DNA from: Proteromonas lacertae
Taxonomy: Eukaryota; Sar; Bigyra; Opalinata; Proteromonadidae
DNA length: 25,523 nt
Assembly (NCBI GenBank): GCA_002245135.1
Contig: NGBS01000629.1
Span: 1-25,523 of the forward strand
Direction of reading: 5' to 3'
Shown: one piece after another, positions 16,231 through 25,464 of the stretch
How the letters are laid out: each line of letters begins with the position of its first letter
Numbering within the stretch: the stretch's first letter is position 1
Translations under genes and position numbers: made by a program
Notes under the pieces: model-generated
The model's database searches: none
Told to the model about the DNA's origin: nothing
What the model saw: the letters and a program-made list of their open reading frames with translations, nothing else

Positions 16231-16760
16231 TGATTAACCCCATTAATAACGATAAACTTAAGATAACAATACATAGTAGAATGTTAGTAAGCTAGAGATT
16301 GAAGAACTACTTTATAAAGAGACTGTAACTCCTTCGACATGTAGAACTTCCTAACCTTGATTATCTTAATTAAACATTTCATAATACATTATAGAAAGAT
16401 TTAAAAATTATTATATTCTAATCATTTCAGCTAATACATTTTAGTCTATATTAGCTAAATATGCATTTAGTTTGCTTCAAAAATTTCTTGAAAACAAACG
16501 GCGCAAATATTTAAACTATTTATATTAACAAAAAAGTATAGTGCAGAGGTAGGTCATATAACAAAGTAAGTATAAAAGTAACAATTTTTCATCAAGACAA
16601 GTAAGAATATACATTTAGTTTGTTTTAAAAGTGTCTGGTAGACAAATGGTCAACTATGACAAATGGTGTACAACAATAGTTTATTTAATAAGAATTGATA
16701 ATCACACATCCAACAATAATGGAACTAATTAATTAATTCGTTTTATTTTTACTTATTGTT
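16231..16760. other. AT-rich spacer with a degenerate direct repeat
   Basis: No gene is seen. Composition returns to AT-rich around 16350. Two related 43-base stretches at 16459-16501 and 16607-16649 share ATAT(G/A)CATTTAGTTTG and a downstream ACAAA(C/T)GG, with about ten differences by eye. They may be remains of a duplicated segment. Confidence 0.35.
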
Positions 16761-16761
16761 T

Positions 16762-17253
16762 ATGAGTAATATATCAATAAAAATAGAATCTATACTATTA
16801 CCATTACCTCCACCTCCTTCACCTCTGAATCTAGAACAACTATATATTAGCTAAATCACCAATCCTTCAAATGAAGATCCTATAGATGTTTTAGAAAGTC
16901 ATGTAGAGAGAATATTACAAATAGACATTGAAGGTCCAAGAGTAATTGCTAGTAGTGAAGAAATACAATATACATAGGAATTATTTAAGTTATCTTTATC
17001 GAAATTCAAGCCAAGTCTTAGAACATTGAATAGTTTAGCAGCAAATCAAGTAGATTCATTATGTAATGATATAGATTTAATTATAGATCTTACAGAAAAT
17101 CAATCAGTTCCTTATAGCACAATAGTAGGCGTAATAATTAATTATTACTTGTTTACCCAATTTGAATTAACATGTTTCAATTTCTATAGTTCTTTATATG
17201 ATAATTTCCTGAAGAAATATTATCTAAATTCATTAATGTTGAAGAAGGGTTAA
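16762..17253 (+). pseudogene. Decayed unrecognised protein gene
   Basis: The ATG at 16762 opens a coding-like stretch of about 160 codons (MSNISIKIESILLPLPPPPS). It has a Pro-rich start, a charged middle (NEDPIDVLESHVERILQ) and helices further on (SLAANQVDSLCNDIDLIIDL). Two in-frame stop codons (one TAA, one TAG) interrupt it; the part from 17026 to the terminal TAA at 17251-17253 is open. No family is recognised. It is AT-rich like the flanking subtelomere and unlike element 2, so it is more likely a decayed host gene than part of the element. Its small size and lack of neighbours leave function open. Confidence 0.35.
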
Positions 17254-17432
17254 GGAAATATTCTAATAAAGAACCTCTAATTAGCAGATTCACGCCTCAA
17301 ACCTCAAACCATAAAATGCATGAAACAGATACTAAATCTTAATTCTAACATTTTATTGGATATATAATAAAATCTTTACCAGACATAATATTCATTTTAT
17401 TGGAAATCATATACTGTATATAGTCATAACCC

Positions 17433-19888
17433 GATAATTCGACACTTCAAACCTTATGAAACGGTAAAAAAGGTCGAATTATGTTTATGTATATTACAGA
17501 TGTTTTATGGTTAATATAACATAATAATTTGTAATTTCTATAAATTTATGGTTATTCTGGCCAATATATAAGCTTTATGCATGCTAATTATTTTTCTTCT
17601 TAAATCTTGTATAGTTAGTATCCTCTAATTAAAATTTGGAAACAATTTAAACAGTAAAATACAGGATTATCACTAATTTATTAATAGTATTTATATAAGA
17701 TCCATCATTAGTTCTCGCATAGCTATTTTAACTCTTTGTCTTTTACAGCTATTAAGATTACATTGTAGAATTTTTTCTACATATTTTCTAATACATTTTA
17801 TACTTTTTCTTTCTTCTTCCTCTGTTAAACAATTATCATTTACTATTACCATTTCTTCATCAACTATTGATACAATGATGAACTTGATAGAAATGCATTA
17901 TTGCATTTTTTCTGTCTCAATCCTTTAATATTATTAATTATTTCTTTTAATTCAGTTTCTATTGTTTTATTATCTACTGTAATATTTCTTTGAAGTTCTA
18001 AATTCAATTGTATAGTTTGTTCACTTGATGGAAGGCCACTATTAAATAAACACAGTCTCCTATATTGGGAGGTCTTCCCATATAAATACTTCCACTTCCA
18101 TTTGTAATATTACTAAATTTTATCTTTAACTCATCAAAGTTTTCAATAGTATAAATACATTCTTTTAATACAGAAGTTTTGTATTGACTTTTAATGAATT
18201 GATTATACCTTGGTCCCAGGGATGTACAGTTTGGTGGTAAAAAGACTATTCTTATGTTATTATACTTGAATTCCATGTCTGTAGGATGGCCTGGACAGTT
18301 ATCTAGTATAAGTAATATATTTCTATTAACCAGCTCTTTTGATACTGTTGGGATAAATAATTTTTCTATCCAATATGTGAATGTAAATTTATTCATCCAT
18401 CCCCTTTTCTCGCTTATGTAGTTATCAGGAGACTGAATAAAACAATTGGCTTCTTTGATTTACCTATAAATAAAAGAGGTACTTTTATGGAATTATTCAT
18501 GTTTGTGGTTACGGCTATTGATAATCTGTTTTTCTGCAATTTACAACCTCTGTAACTGCTCATTTCACTTCCATTAACTACACAAGTTTGGGGAAGTTGC
18601 TAAAAATAAAGAACAGTTTCATCCATATTAAATACTTCATCGACACTATATTTACTTATAATTGACTTAATTTCTGTCAAATTCACAACTTGTACAGATC
18701 TAACTTTACTATTTAACTTTATTGAATAAAGATCATTACGATCCATTAGATTTTGAATGTAATGTTGGCTGATGGATTGACTTTTTGAGAATTGTTTTGC
18801 TTTGACTAGTAACATAGTTTCAGTAACAGGTATATGTGTTAAATTAAACATACCGTGAGCTTTATTGTACCAATTAATAAGATATTTTTCTAATTTCGGG
18901 TATTTTATAGGTTTTGTTCTTTTTTATTTATATGATTTTTGGAAGGGTGTAAATATGGTAAAATGGAGTATTTGTTGTCAATCCAGCCTTTTAATGTTGT
19001 TCTACTTACATTGTGCTTTAATTGCACTTCTAAAGATGTCATATTGTCATCCTCCATCTCAAATAAAATTGATGCTTTCTCTGGTAATGTTCTTTGTTTA
19101 GTAGGGGAGTTTGACATTTTAAATAAAGGAGGCTAATTTAAATCTCACGACAAGCCAAGCATTTTTTTATATCAATTGATTTAGTAAGATGATACAATGA
19201 GATTTTTATGATGAACAACAATTATTACAATATTAACAAAATAGAATATAAAAATATCATAAGCAGCTGTTAGATATTCAATTAATCATTTTTTCTTTAT
19301 ATCTCCTATATATAGACTAAAATCATTACCGCTAAACTAATTCAATCATAAAATATCACATTATATCACAAAAAGATTAGCAGACTCAAAATTGAATATA
19401 TTACTCTTAAAAGTATATCTATTAATTATGCATGTATTGCATAGCTCGACATTAGTCTATTAAGTATTTTAAGCAGTTCAACCATATATAAATCTAGTAT
19501 AGTTAGGAAGTATTTCACATTTACTATTTATATACTAACTTATGTATTATTTTGGGTGTAGTATAACTTAGAATAAATGAAATATATATTTTTAAAATAT
19601 AATCTCTAAAATATTTTATCTTACAAACAAATTTACTTAATTAGATATAGTTTCTTCTCTTTTTCTATTTACACAAATAAATTACTATTCATACTTCAAT
19701 TATACATCTAAAAATTTGTTACTAATTACTCATTTTTCTAAATTATTTATTTTTACTCTAAAATACATCAGCATAGTAGATAGTATTACTATAAAATGCT
19801 ATGAGCTAAAAAAATATGTTGATATAGAATATAAATAACAAAAACCATAAAAAACAAAAAAGGTCGAATTATAAAACGACGAATTATC
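17433..19888 (-). mobile_element. pogo/Tigger-like DNA transposon, inactive
   Basis: About 2.46 kb, bounded by short inverted ends GATAATTCG (17433-17441) and CGAATTATC (19880-19888). A second copy of the core, GGTCGAATTAT, lies just inside both ends (17471-17481 and 19862-19872), as expected for transposase binding sites. The ATAATTCG core closely resembles Drosophila pogo ends. The length matches Tigger/pogo elements, and a decayed transposase lies inside on the minus strand. A TA target duplication is not clear. The stretch from 19118 to 19860 is AT-rich non-coding sequence belonging to the element. Confidence 0.65.
17698..19117 (-). pseudogene. pogo/Tigger-type transposase pseudogene (CENP-B-like HTH + DDE)
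   Basis: An N-terminal Psq-type helix-turn-helix is present (SLEVQLKHNVSRTTLKGWI, from the ATG at 19117). A CENP-B/Tc5-type second DNA-binding part follows (YPKLEKYLINWYNKAHG, then VTETMLLVKAKQF). The DDE core comes next: first Asp in FNMDET and second in LILDNCPGHP. The third motif reads LPPNCTSLGPRYNQ where active enzymes have P-L-D-Q, so the last Asp appears to be Asn. Breaks are a frameshift near 18905, a stop near 18599, further interruptions around 18400-18440, and a frame change near 18000-17870 before the helical C-terminus. The full length would have been about 470 residues. The copy cannot make an active enzyme. The reading as pogo/Tigger rather than Tc1/mariner rests on the CENP-B-like part. 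Confidence 0.75.
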
Positions 19889-19972
19889 ATTTTCCTATTA
19901 TCAAAAGAATCAACTATTCAGTGTATTAATGTATTTTATTGTTAAACAATAGTTGATAATAACAATAAAGAC

Positions 19973-20833
19973 CTATTCATTCAAAGAAGCTATGATATCA
20001 AAATATGATAATTTACTATTATTGCATTGTTTCTTTTCTAAAATTATATAATTGTATTTTTCTAAAAAATTGTATATGTCATTTTCTGTAATTCTTATTT
20101 TTAATAATGCTTTACACATGATCTCCATATAGAAATGTCTAATGACCTTTTTCTTGAGAATTTTAACTGAACCTTGAAGCATATAGTATTCATATCCTTG
20201 AATATCAATAGATGCTAAATGAATTCTATACTTAAAATGTGATAGCAATGAGTCTAACTTTGTAATGTGTATTTTTATTTTAATATAATTTTGATTCAAA
20301 TTAAATATAGAAGAACCACCCCAATTTCCTTTAACTATGTTTATATCTATATTACTATCAGATTTACCTAATCCAACTGTGTATAATGTATTATTTTTTA
20401 ACCATTGTGAGTTATATAATATAGATTTTGTTATTATATAGATATTATTAGGAATTGGTTCAACAGATATAGTTTTTATACCTATATCTAACATTCCAAA
20501 AGAACATATACCAATGTTTGCTCCTGCATCTAAATAATAATCGTCCTTTGTTGCTCCAGGTAATACATACCATAGCTTTCTAATTTGAGGACAATCGTCC
20601 CAATCTCCATTACTCTTAATTACGTTTGATATTACATCATTTTCTTTTCTTATATATATAAAATATTTGGACCTGCTTCTTTTTACTTTTATCAACGACA
20701 AATTCTCCTTAAGTTCATTGTATTTAATAGATTTTCTATCCCACATATAATTATTTTTTCTATAGGTAAAATTAATATTATTATTGTATATTATAGTTAT
20801 TAATAAAAGAAATATTACTGAATAATATATCAT
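19973..20833 (-). CDS. FkbM-type methyltransferase, membrane-anchored
   Basis: A SAM-dependent methyltransferase of the FkbM family, which O-methylates sugars or glycans. Residues 1-20 form a signal-anchor (YSVIFLLLITIIYNNNI), so the enzyme is probably a type II membrane protein in the Golgi or ER. The SAM-binding Gly loop is YYLDAGANIGICSFG (residues 99-113), followed by SVEPIPNN (123-130, the acidic strand 2 end). The FkbM signature SIDIQGYEYYMLQGS lies at about 208-222. Its length of 286 residues is normal for the family. The start is the ATG at 20833; no intron is needed. It is divergent from the glycosyltransferase at 21077 and belongs to the subtelomeric glycan-gene cluster. The gene ends with TAG and is very AT-rich, like its neighbours. 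The substrate is unknown. Confidence 0.85.
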   Translation of the reverse strand: MIYYSVIFLLLITIIYNNNINFTYRKNNYMWDRKSIKYNELKENLSLIKVKRSRSKYFIYIRKENDVISNVIKSNGDWDDCPQIRKLWYVLPGATKDDYYLDAGANIGICSFGMLDIGIKTISVEPIPNNIYIITKSILYNSQWLKNNTLYTVGLGKSDSNIDINIVKGNWGGSSIFNLNQNYIKIKIHITKLDSLLSHFKYRIHLASIDIQGYEYYMLQGSVKILKKKVIRHFYMEIMCKALLKIRITENDIYNFLEKYNYIILEKKQCNNSKLSYFDIIASLNE

Positions 20834-21076
20834 TTAAAATGTTCTGATTAAATTTCATATAAAATCCTATGCATTTTCTATATCCCTCTACAATATTTTG
20901 TGGTATATTATTCTTATTATTTCTATGTTGTTTGATTTTTTGTTTATGATTTATAAGTAAATAACAATTCAAAGGAACAGTATAATCCTCTGCTAAGCAA
21001 CTGCTTCTAAGAAACTCCTTATGAATTGTATGAGCTATTTACACAATTATTTTTATAACATAATTATTTTATATAT
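20834..21076. promoter_or_regulatory. Divergent intergenic region of the glycan cluster
   Basis: This is the shared upstream region of the leftward methyltransferase and the rightward glycosyltransferase. It is AT-rich with no convincing motif beyond a TATATATAT stretch near 21070, just before the ATG at 21077. A 63-codon minus-strand open stretch overlaps it and the methyltransferase start, but shows no protein-like features. Confidence 0.3.
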
Positions 21077-21892
21077 ATGTCCATTTATTTTTTACTAAAA
21101 TTAAACTCTATTATTTATGTTACTATATTATTAACATTACTATATTCTTGCTCTGAGCCATTTCAAACAAAAACTTATAAAGTTATGATATTTCTATTTT
21201 CGTGTAACAGGGATATTTTTTTAAACCAAACATTACACAATATGATCTATCATTTAAAATATTATGAACAAAAAATTTCTTATACAATATATTATTCAGA
21301 TAGTGGTACTAAGAAAAGAGAATATTATAGGAAAATATATTCGATTCAAAATGTATTTTTCATGAATCCAAGTAAAGATAACTATGTATATAATATAGCA
21401 TTTTCAATGTTATATAGGAAATATGTGTTATTCATGGAAGATGATAGACCTTTTATAGAAAATATAGAAGAAAGAATTGTTTATAGTAATTATATTGAAG
21501 AAGGATTAGCTATTCTAGATTGTACAAATCGTATATATGGAATTACATATAAACCAGATATTCCTTCTTCAATTAATGTAATAAAAGTGAAAAGCTATAT
21601 GGGTAATCATATTTTATGCTTAGTTGTAAAGCCTGTTGGTGATTATTTTTATGTCAATGGGCCAACAATGTACAGCACAAAATATTTAAAATTATTAAAT
21701 AATTATATTAGTGAAAAAAACACAGCTATGTTCTTTAAAAAGTATAACTTATTTTATGGATACACATTTAAAAATATATCTTGTTCTGGTAATACTTTTT
21801 CTATAGAATGTCAAAGTGTATCTATTCATCTAGACTCTAAAAGAAAATATTCTACAAATCGAAATAATCATTGTAATATCTACTTGTATTAA
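21077..21892 (+). CDS. Putative type II membrane glycosyltransferase (GT-A-like)
   Basis: A 271-residue protein. Residues 8-24 are a signal-anchor (LNSIIYVTILLTLLYS), followed by a lumenal catalytic part. The start of the fold (YKVMIFLFSCNRDIFLNQTL, residues 34-53) resembles the first strand and nucleotide-binding turn of GT-A glycosyltransferases. YYSDSG follows at 72-77, and the acidic motif LFMEDDRPF (118-126) fits a metal-binding DxD equivalent in the right place. The rest is Cys- and Tyr-rich. No exact CAZy family is recognised. It would transfer sugars to glycoproteins or glycolipids in the secretory path. The gene overlaps the next by one base in TAATG, which suggests a recent tandem arrangement rather than a bacterial-style operon. 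The frame is intact. Confidence 0.6.
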   Translation: MSIYFLLKLNSIIYVTILLTLLYSCSEPFQTKTYKVMIFLFSCNRDIFLNQTLHNMIYHLKYYEQKISYTIYYSDSGTKKREYYRKIYSIQNVFFMNPSKDNYVYNIAFSMLYRKYVLFMEDDRPFIENIEERIVYSNYIEEGLAILDCTNRIYGITYKPDIPSSINVIKVKSYMGNHILCLVVKPVGDYFYVNGPTMYSTKYLKLLNNYISEKNTAMFFKKYNLFYGYTFKNISCSGNTFSIECQSVSIHLDSKRKYSTNRNNHCNIYLY

Positions 21893-22851
21893 TGATTATT
21901 AGATATAATATTCTATTGATATTATTTTTACTTCAATATTATATTTATTATTACAGTAAAATTAAATTACTCTTCTTTGTTGTATCCTATGGGCATAAAC
22001 AATTAAATCTATTATATATGCAAATTAAATACTTTCAAATAATATGCGAAAATGGGTATATTATAAAAATCATTATACATCATACAGACATTTTAAATAA
22101 TTCATCATTTAATCATTTTTATTGTTTTAATCAAGGTATATATTTAAATATTATGTTTATAAAAGTATCCCAATCAGTTAGACATATGTTAGTTAAAGAA
22201 CATAGAAAGTATATTATTGATAATGAAGATGAAATAAGAAATTATCATCATGTTGGTTATTTTGAAAATGATATTGGCTTTACTTTGGCTAATTTAAAAT
22301 ATTATTTATATACTCTTAATCTAATTAAAAGTTTAAATATGATGAATACTATACCAGGATTTAAAAGATACGAAATATCTAAATGTAGTAAAGGTGATAT
22401 ATGGAGAAGTTGCCAAGATCATATTGAAAATATAACCTTTTATATTGTTAATCAAATTATGTTTGTTAGAATTAGACAAGGATTCTGTGCTTTCTGGATA
22501 CTACCTCTACATAAATTGTTAAAATATATAAAGGAAAAGGAATTCTTAATAATTCCTGATAATGAACATGATGGAGATAATGGAATTAAACCTTACTATT
22601 CTACATATTATTGGGAAAAACATTTTAATCCATTAATTCCTTTAAATAGAATTGATGATTGTTTTGTTCATCATATGAGTAACAAGTATATTCATTACTT
22701 TGCTTCCATTCAATTAACTGAGTTGTATAGACAAATGAATATTTGTAGAAGCAAGAAAGGTTTAATTTATAAAGGAGAAAAAACAAATAGAGTATTGATT
22801 ATAAATAGAAGTTTAATTAGCAAAAATTGCGTGCAGTTAAATTATTGTTAG
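21892..22851 (+). CDS. Putative type II membrane glycosyltransferase
   Basis: This 319-residue protein starts one base before the preceding gene ends (TAATG). Residues 5-20 form a membrane anchor (YNILLILFLLQYYIYY). A beta strand follows (IKLLFFVVSYGHKQLNLLY, 24-42), as at the start of GT-A folds. YFENDIGFTL (123-132) gives an acidic motif where the metal site would be, and a later acidic patch (IPDNEHDGDNG) precedes a Trp/Tyr-rich C-terminus. The layout parallels the neighbour at 21077, but sequence likeness is low. A glycosyltransferase reading is based on the anchor, the acidic motif and the cluster; no CAZy family is recognised. The frame is intact and ends with TAG. Confidence 0.5.
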   Translation: MIIRYNILLILFLLQYYIYYYSKIKLLFFVVSYGHKQLNLLYMQIKYFQIICENGYIIKIIIHHTDILNNSSFNHFYCFNQGIYLNIMFIKVSQSVRHMLVKEHRKYIIDNEDEIRNYHHVGYFENDIGFTLANLKYYLYTLNLIKSLNMMNTIPGFKRYEISKCSKGDIWRSCQDHIENITFYIVNQIMFVRIRQGFCAFWILPLHKLLKYIKEKEFLIIPDNEHDGDNGIKPYYSTYYWEKHFNPLIPLNRIDDCFVHHMSNKYIHYFASIQLTELYRQMNICRSKKGLIYKGEKTNRVLIINRSLISKNCVQLNYC

Positions 22852-23093
22852 TAACACTAAATTCATACAGTATATAAACAAGATAATATTCAATTTCATA
22901 ATTATAATGAGTTTTATAAAGCTTTTGATCTGAGTAATCTCAGTTACCAGTGTATTAGGTATTAATCATCATAGAATTGAAAGTCAGAAGTTTTATATAA
23001 TCTTTTAAATCTTTGAAAAGGATAAAATATCTATAAAAACAAATGTATAATAACTAATGAATGTGTCATGCTTATTATTTAGAATTAGGATTA
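22852..23093. other. AT-rich intergenic region, convergent genes
   Basis: Between two convergent genes. A short CTGAG/CTCAG stem occurs near 22930-22945, and no gene or regulatory motif is otherwise seen. Confidence 0.3.
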
Positions 23094-24153
23094 CTAATAT
23101 ATTTTTATATTTCTACATCTTTTTGTTATTCGAAATTTTTCCAAGTGGTCAATAATGAAATTATTATTCCAGAAGTAATATTTCTTTGTTAAACATTTTT
23201 TATAATTACTGAAATATCCTTTATATAAAATTAACAAAGAGAATGTGGAATAACCACTTAATATAAGAATATTTGATTTACTAACTAGATAAATATCAAG
23301 AATTATTCTCTCTATATCTTTCTTTCCAAAATTTTTAGATTTCTGTGAGTGTTTTAGATCTAAAAGTAAATCATAGATATAAATATTTTTAATCTGATTA
23401 GATAAAAACTGAGTAAAATTCTTACTTGATGAGCTTAATATCATAAAACATTTTCTGTTACAAATAGATTTATATAATTTAAGAACTATATTTACAATTG
23501 TTAAATTAATATTGCACGTTATTAAACATTCATCTTTTAATCTAATATGTACACCAACTGTATTATATTCATGATATTTTCTCATAAGTTTATAACCTTT
23601 ATGAATATAATTATTATGAAATATAAAGTATTTTTTGTATAATATATAATTAACTTCTATTATCTGGTCTATTATATTAATTGGTTTTGAGCATTTTATA
23701 AATTTGAGTTTTCTTAATTTAGAATAATATTTACCAGCCTTGATTATTGTAGGAACAATATCATGAATGCTACTAATCGAAATAGAATTAGCTTTTGCCA
23801 TAATTATTCTATTAATTAAATCTGTTTGATTAATGCAATATCTGTAGAATGAGAATACTAACGATATATTTACATTAATTTTATGTGAAGTAGGGTGTTT
23901 ATCAACTAATTTTATATTAAAATAATTATTCAAACTATTTCCAATTACTAAGAATATATTGTTATAATATACTATGAAAATGTCTATTTGATAGTAAAGA
24001 CAATAAAAAAGTTCCTGGAATACCTGCTATTCTATTTCCCAACCCATCATTTAATGCAACTGCACATAATATACCTATTTTTCTAATGTTTTGGAAATTC
24101 ATAACCTTAAGTAAAAATAAAGAATTAATAAACATAAATATTATAATTGACAT
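23094..24153 (-). CDS. Fucosyltransferase-like gene in two frames with a possible 25-nt intron
   Basis: The start is the ATG at 24153 (MSIIIFMFINSLFLLK), a membrane anchor. The first part carries DGLGNRIAGIPGTFLLSLLSNR (residues 36-57), which matches the GLGNR...LL.NR donor-site start of GT-B fucosyltransferases (GT37/GT23/GT11-like). The second part, in another frame, has YNTVGVHIRLKDECL (the family's G.HIR motif) and LILSGYSTFSLLILYKG near the end (the 'd.fv.s..STFS' motif). The frame change lies between the ORFs ending at 23962 and starting at 23933. It is removed exactly by a 25-base GT...AG segment at 23948-23972 containing TATAAC. Either this is a tiny intron or the gene has a frameshift. 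The enzyme would add fucose in the Golgi. Confidence 0.65.
23948..23972 (-). other. Candidate 25-nt intron
   Basis: On the minus strand it begins GTATAT, contains TATAAC (branch-like) and ends TTCTTAG. Removing 25 bases brings the two fucosyltransferase frames into one. It is much shorter than most introns, so a simple frameshift remains the alternative. Confidence 0.4.
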
Positions 24154-24309
24154 ATAGAAATGAAGTTATACCCACTGTATTTGATGAATCCACAATTATA
24201 AAAGATGCATATATTCATATATAGATGAAATTGTAAAACTACACAATATAATATCTTTGAATGAATATAGAACCGTTGTGTGTTATTATTATTACAATAG
24301 TATATAAAG
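24154..24309. other. AT-rich intergenic region
   Basis: The spacer between two leftward genes. It shows AT-rich sequence only and no recognisable motif. Confidence 0.3.
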
Positions 24310-25011
24310 TCACACTTTTTTTAAAATATAACAACCTAAATTATACTTAATTAATACAATATTATATTTTTTTAAAACTAGTCTATAATTCAATTCTGTA
24401 TCTTCTATCCTATAATAACACCAACTTTCATTATATTTATTATTTTTAAATATATTTGTTTTACCTGATATCCACGCGTTATGTATATGCAATTTATTAT
24501 TTAAATACCTACAACAATATTTATTATTAATTGTATCATTACTACTTTTTATGTATGAATTGTATATATCTGTTGTACTGTAATTATATGATATTTTCTT
24601 TATATCATAATCACTTATATCATTGTTTAAAATTTGATTTATATTACTAGTATATGAATGTAATATTATATCTATATATGAATACTTATTGAAGGTTATT
24701 GATAAAATTTTTATTCGATACTTAGACATGTAATCATCTGAATCAAATAATGTGATATATTTACTTTTGGCTATATTAATTCCTGTATTTCTATTGTCAG
24801 CTTGATTATGTCTACCATTTCTGTATATCAAAATAAATAATACACCATTTCTTTTAATTTTTGTTATATTACTATTATAATTTTCACTAATCACTATTAT
24901 AACTTCAAAAGGTTTTAATATTGATTCTTGTATCATCTTATAAATTGTTTCTTTACATTTTAAATATGTCTCGAGAGTGGAAGGAATTATTAAACTTATT
25001 GAGATATTCAA
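24310..25011 (-). CDS. GT2-family glycosyltransferase lacking a normal start
   Basis: A GT-A glycosyltransferase of family 2. ISISLIIPSTLETY begins the first strand, ADNRNTGINIAKSKYITLFDSDD (about residues 71-93) gives the RN..G helix and the DxDD metal site, and YYRIEDTELNYRL near the C-terminus supplies the ED catalytic base. At about 234 residues it is close to a minimal GT2 domain. The open frame continues upstream through a hydrophobic stretch (FILILIYVYH) to a stop near 25073, but contains no ATG. The first in-frame ATG falls inside the fold (KMIQES). The telomere begins at 25088, so the normal 5' end may have been lost or a spliced leader used. The listed start at 25011 is a TTG and only marks where clear homology begins. 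Confidence 0.75.
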   Translation of the reverse strand: MNISISLIIPSTLETYLKCKETIYKMIQESILKPFEVIIVISENYNSNITKIKRNGVLFILIYRNGRHNQADNRNTGINIAKSKYITLFDSDDYMSKYRIKILSITFNKYSYIDIILHSYTSNINQILNNDISDYDIKKISYNYSTTDIYNSYIKSSNDTINNKYCCRYLNNKLHIHNAWISGKTNIFKNNKYNESWCYYRIEDTELNYRLVLKKYNIVLIKYNLGCYILKKV

Positions 25012-25087
25012 AGAAATGAAAAGAATGTATTGATTATGATAAACATATATAAGTATTAAAATAAAAATAATTTATAATATTTCATAG

Positions 25088-25423
25088 TTAGGGTTAGGGT
25101 TAGGGTTAGGGTTAGGGTTAGGGTTAGGGTTAGGGTTAGGGTTAGGGTTAGGGTTAGGGTTAGGGTTAGGGTTAGGGTTAGGGTTAGGGTTAGGGTTAGG
25201 GTTAGGGTTAGGGTTAGGGTTAGGGTTAGGGTTAGGGTTAGGGTTAGGGTTAGGGTTAGGGTTAGGGTTAGGGTTAGGGTTAGGGTTAGGGTTAGGGTTA
25301 GGGTTAGGGTTAGGGTTAGGGTTAGGGTTAGGGTTAGGGTTAGGGTTAGGGTTAGGGTTAGGGTTAGGGTTAGGGTTAGGGTTAGGGTTAGGGTTAGGGT
25401 TAGGGTTAGGGTTAGGGTTAGGG

Positions 25424-25464
<41 letters not shown>

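Larger units (their letters stand above)
10030..16350. mobile_element. Polinton-type element 2, GC-richer, heavily broken
   Basis: This is a second virus-like element, recognised by its own major capsid region (13960-15285), packaging ATPase region (15560-16230) and Phe-Trp basic protein (11641-11823). All are homologous in type to element 1 but clearly diverged. Codons here often end in C or G, and the region is visibly less AT-rich than everything around it, suggesting a different source or a recent arrival. Genes form two divergent blocks, leftward from 11880 and rightward from about 12546, around a repeat-rich spacer. No integrase, protease, penton or polymerase was recognised. It looks broken in at least eight places. 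Its limits are set by composition, not by terminal repeats, and are approximate. Confidence 0.7.

Noticed and set aside
10030-16350. Elements 1 and 2 as a single large element
   Set aside because: Capsid, ATPase and Phe-Trp protein genes are present twice with strong divergence and different base composition.
9981-16400. Terminal inverted repeats of element 2
   Set aside because: Weak likeness between TTAATTATCC near 10060 and the reverse of TTAGGAAGTTC near 16350 is too short and gapped to support repeat ends.
20781-20972. Separate 63-aa gene
   Set aside because: Overlaps the start of the FkbM gene on the same strand in another frame; no protein-like features.
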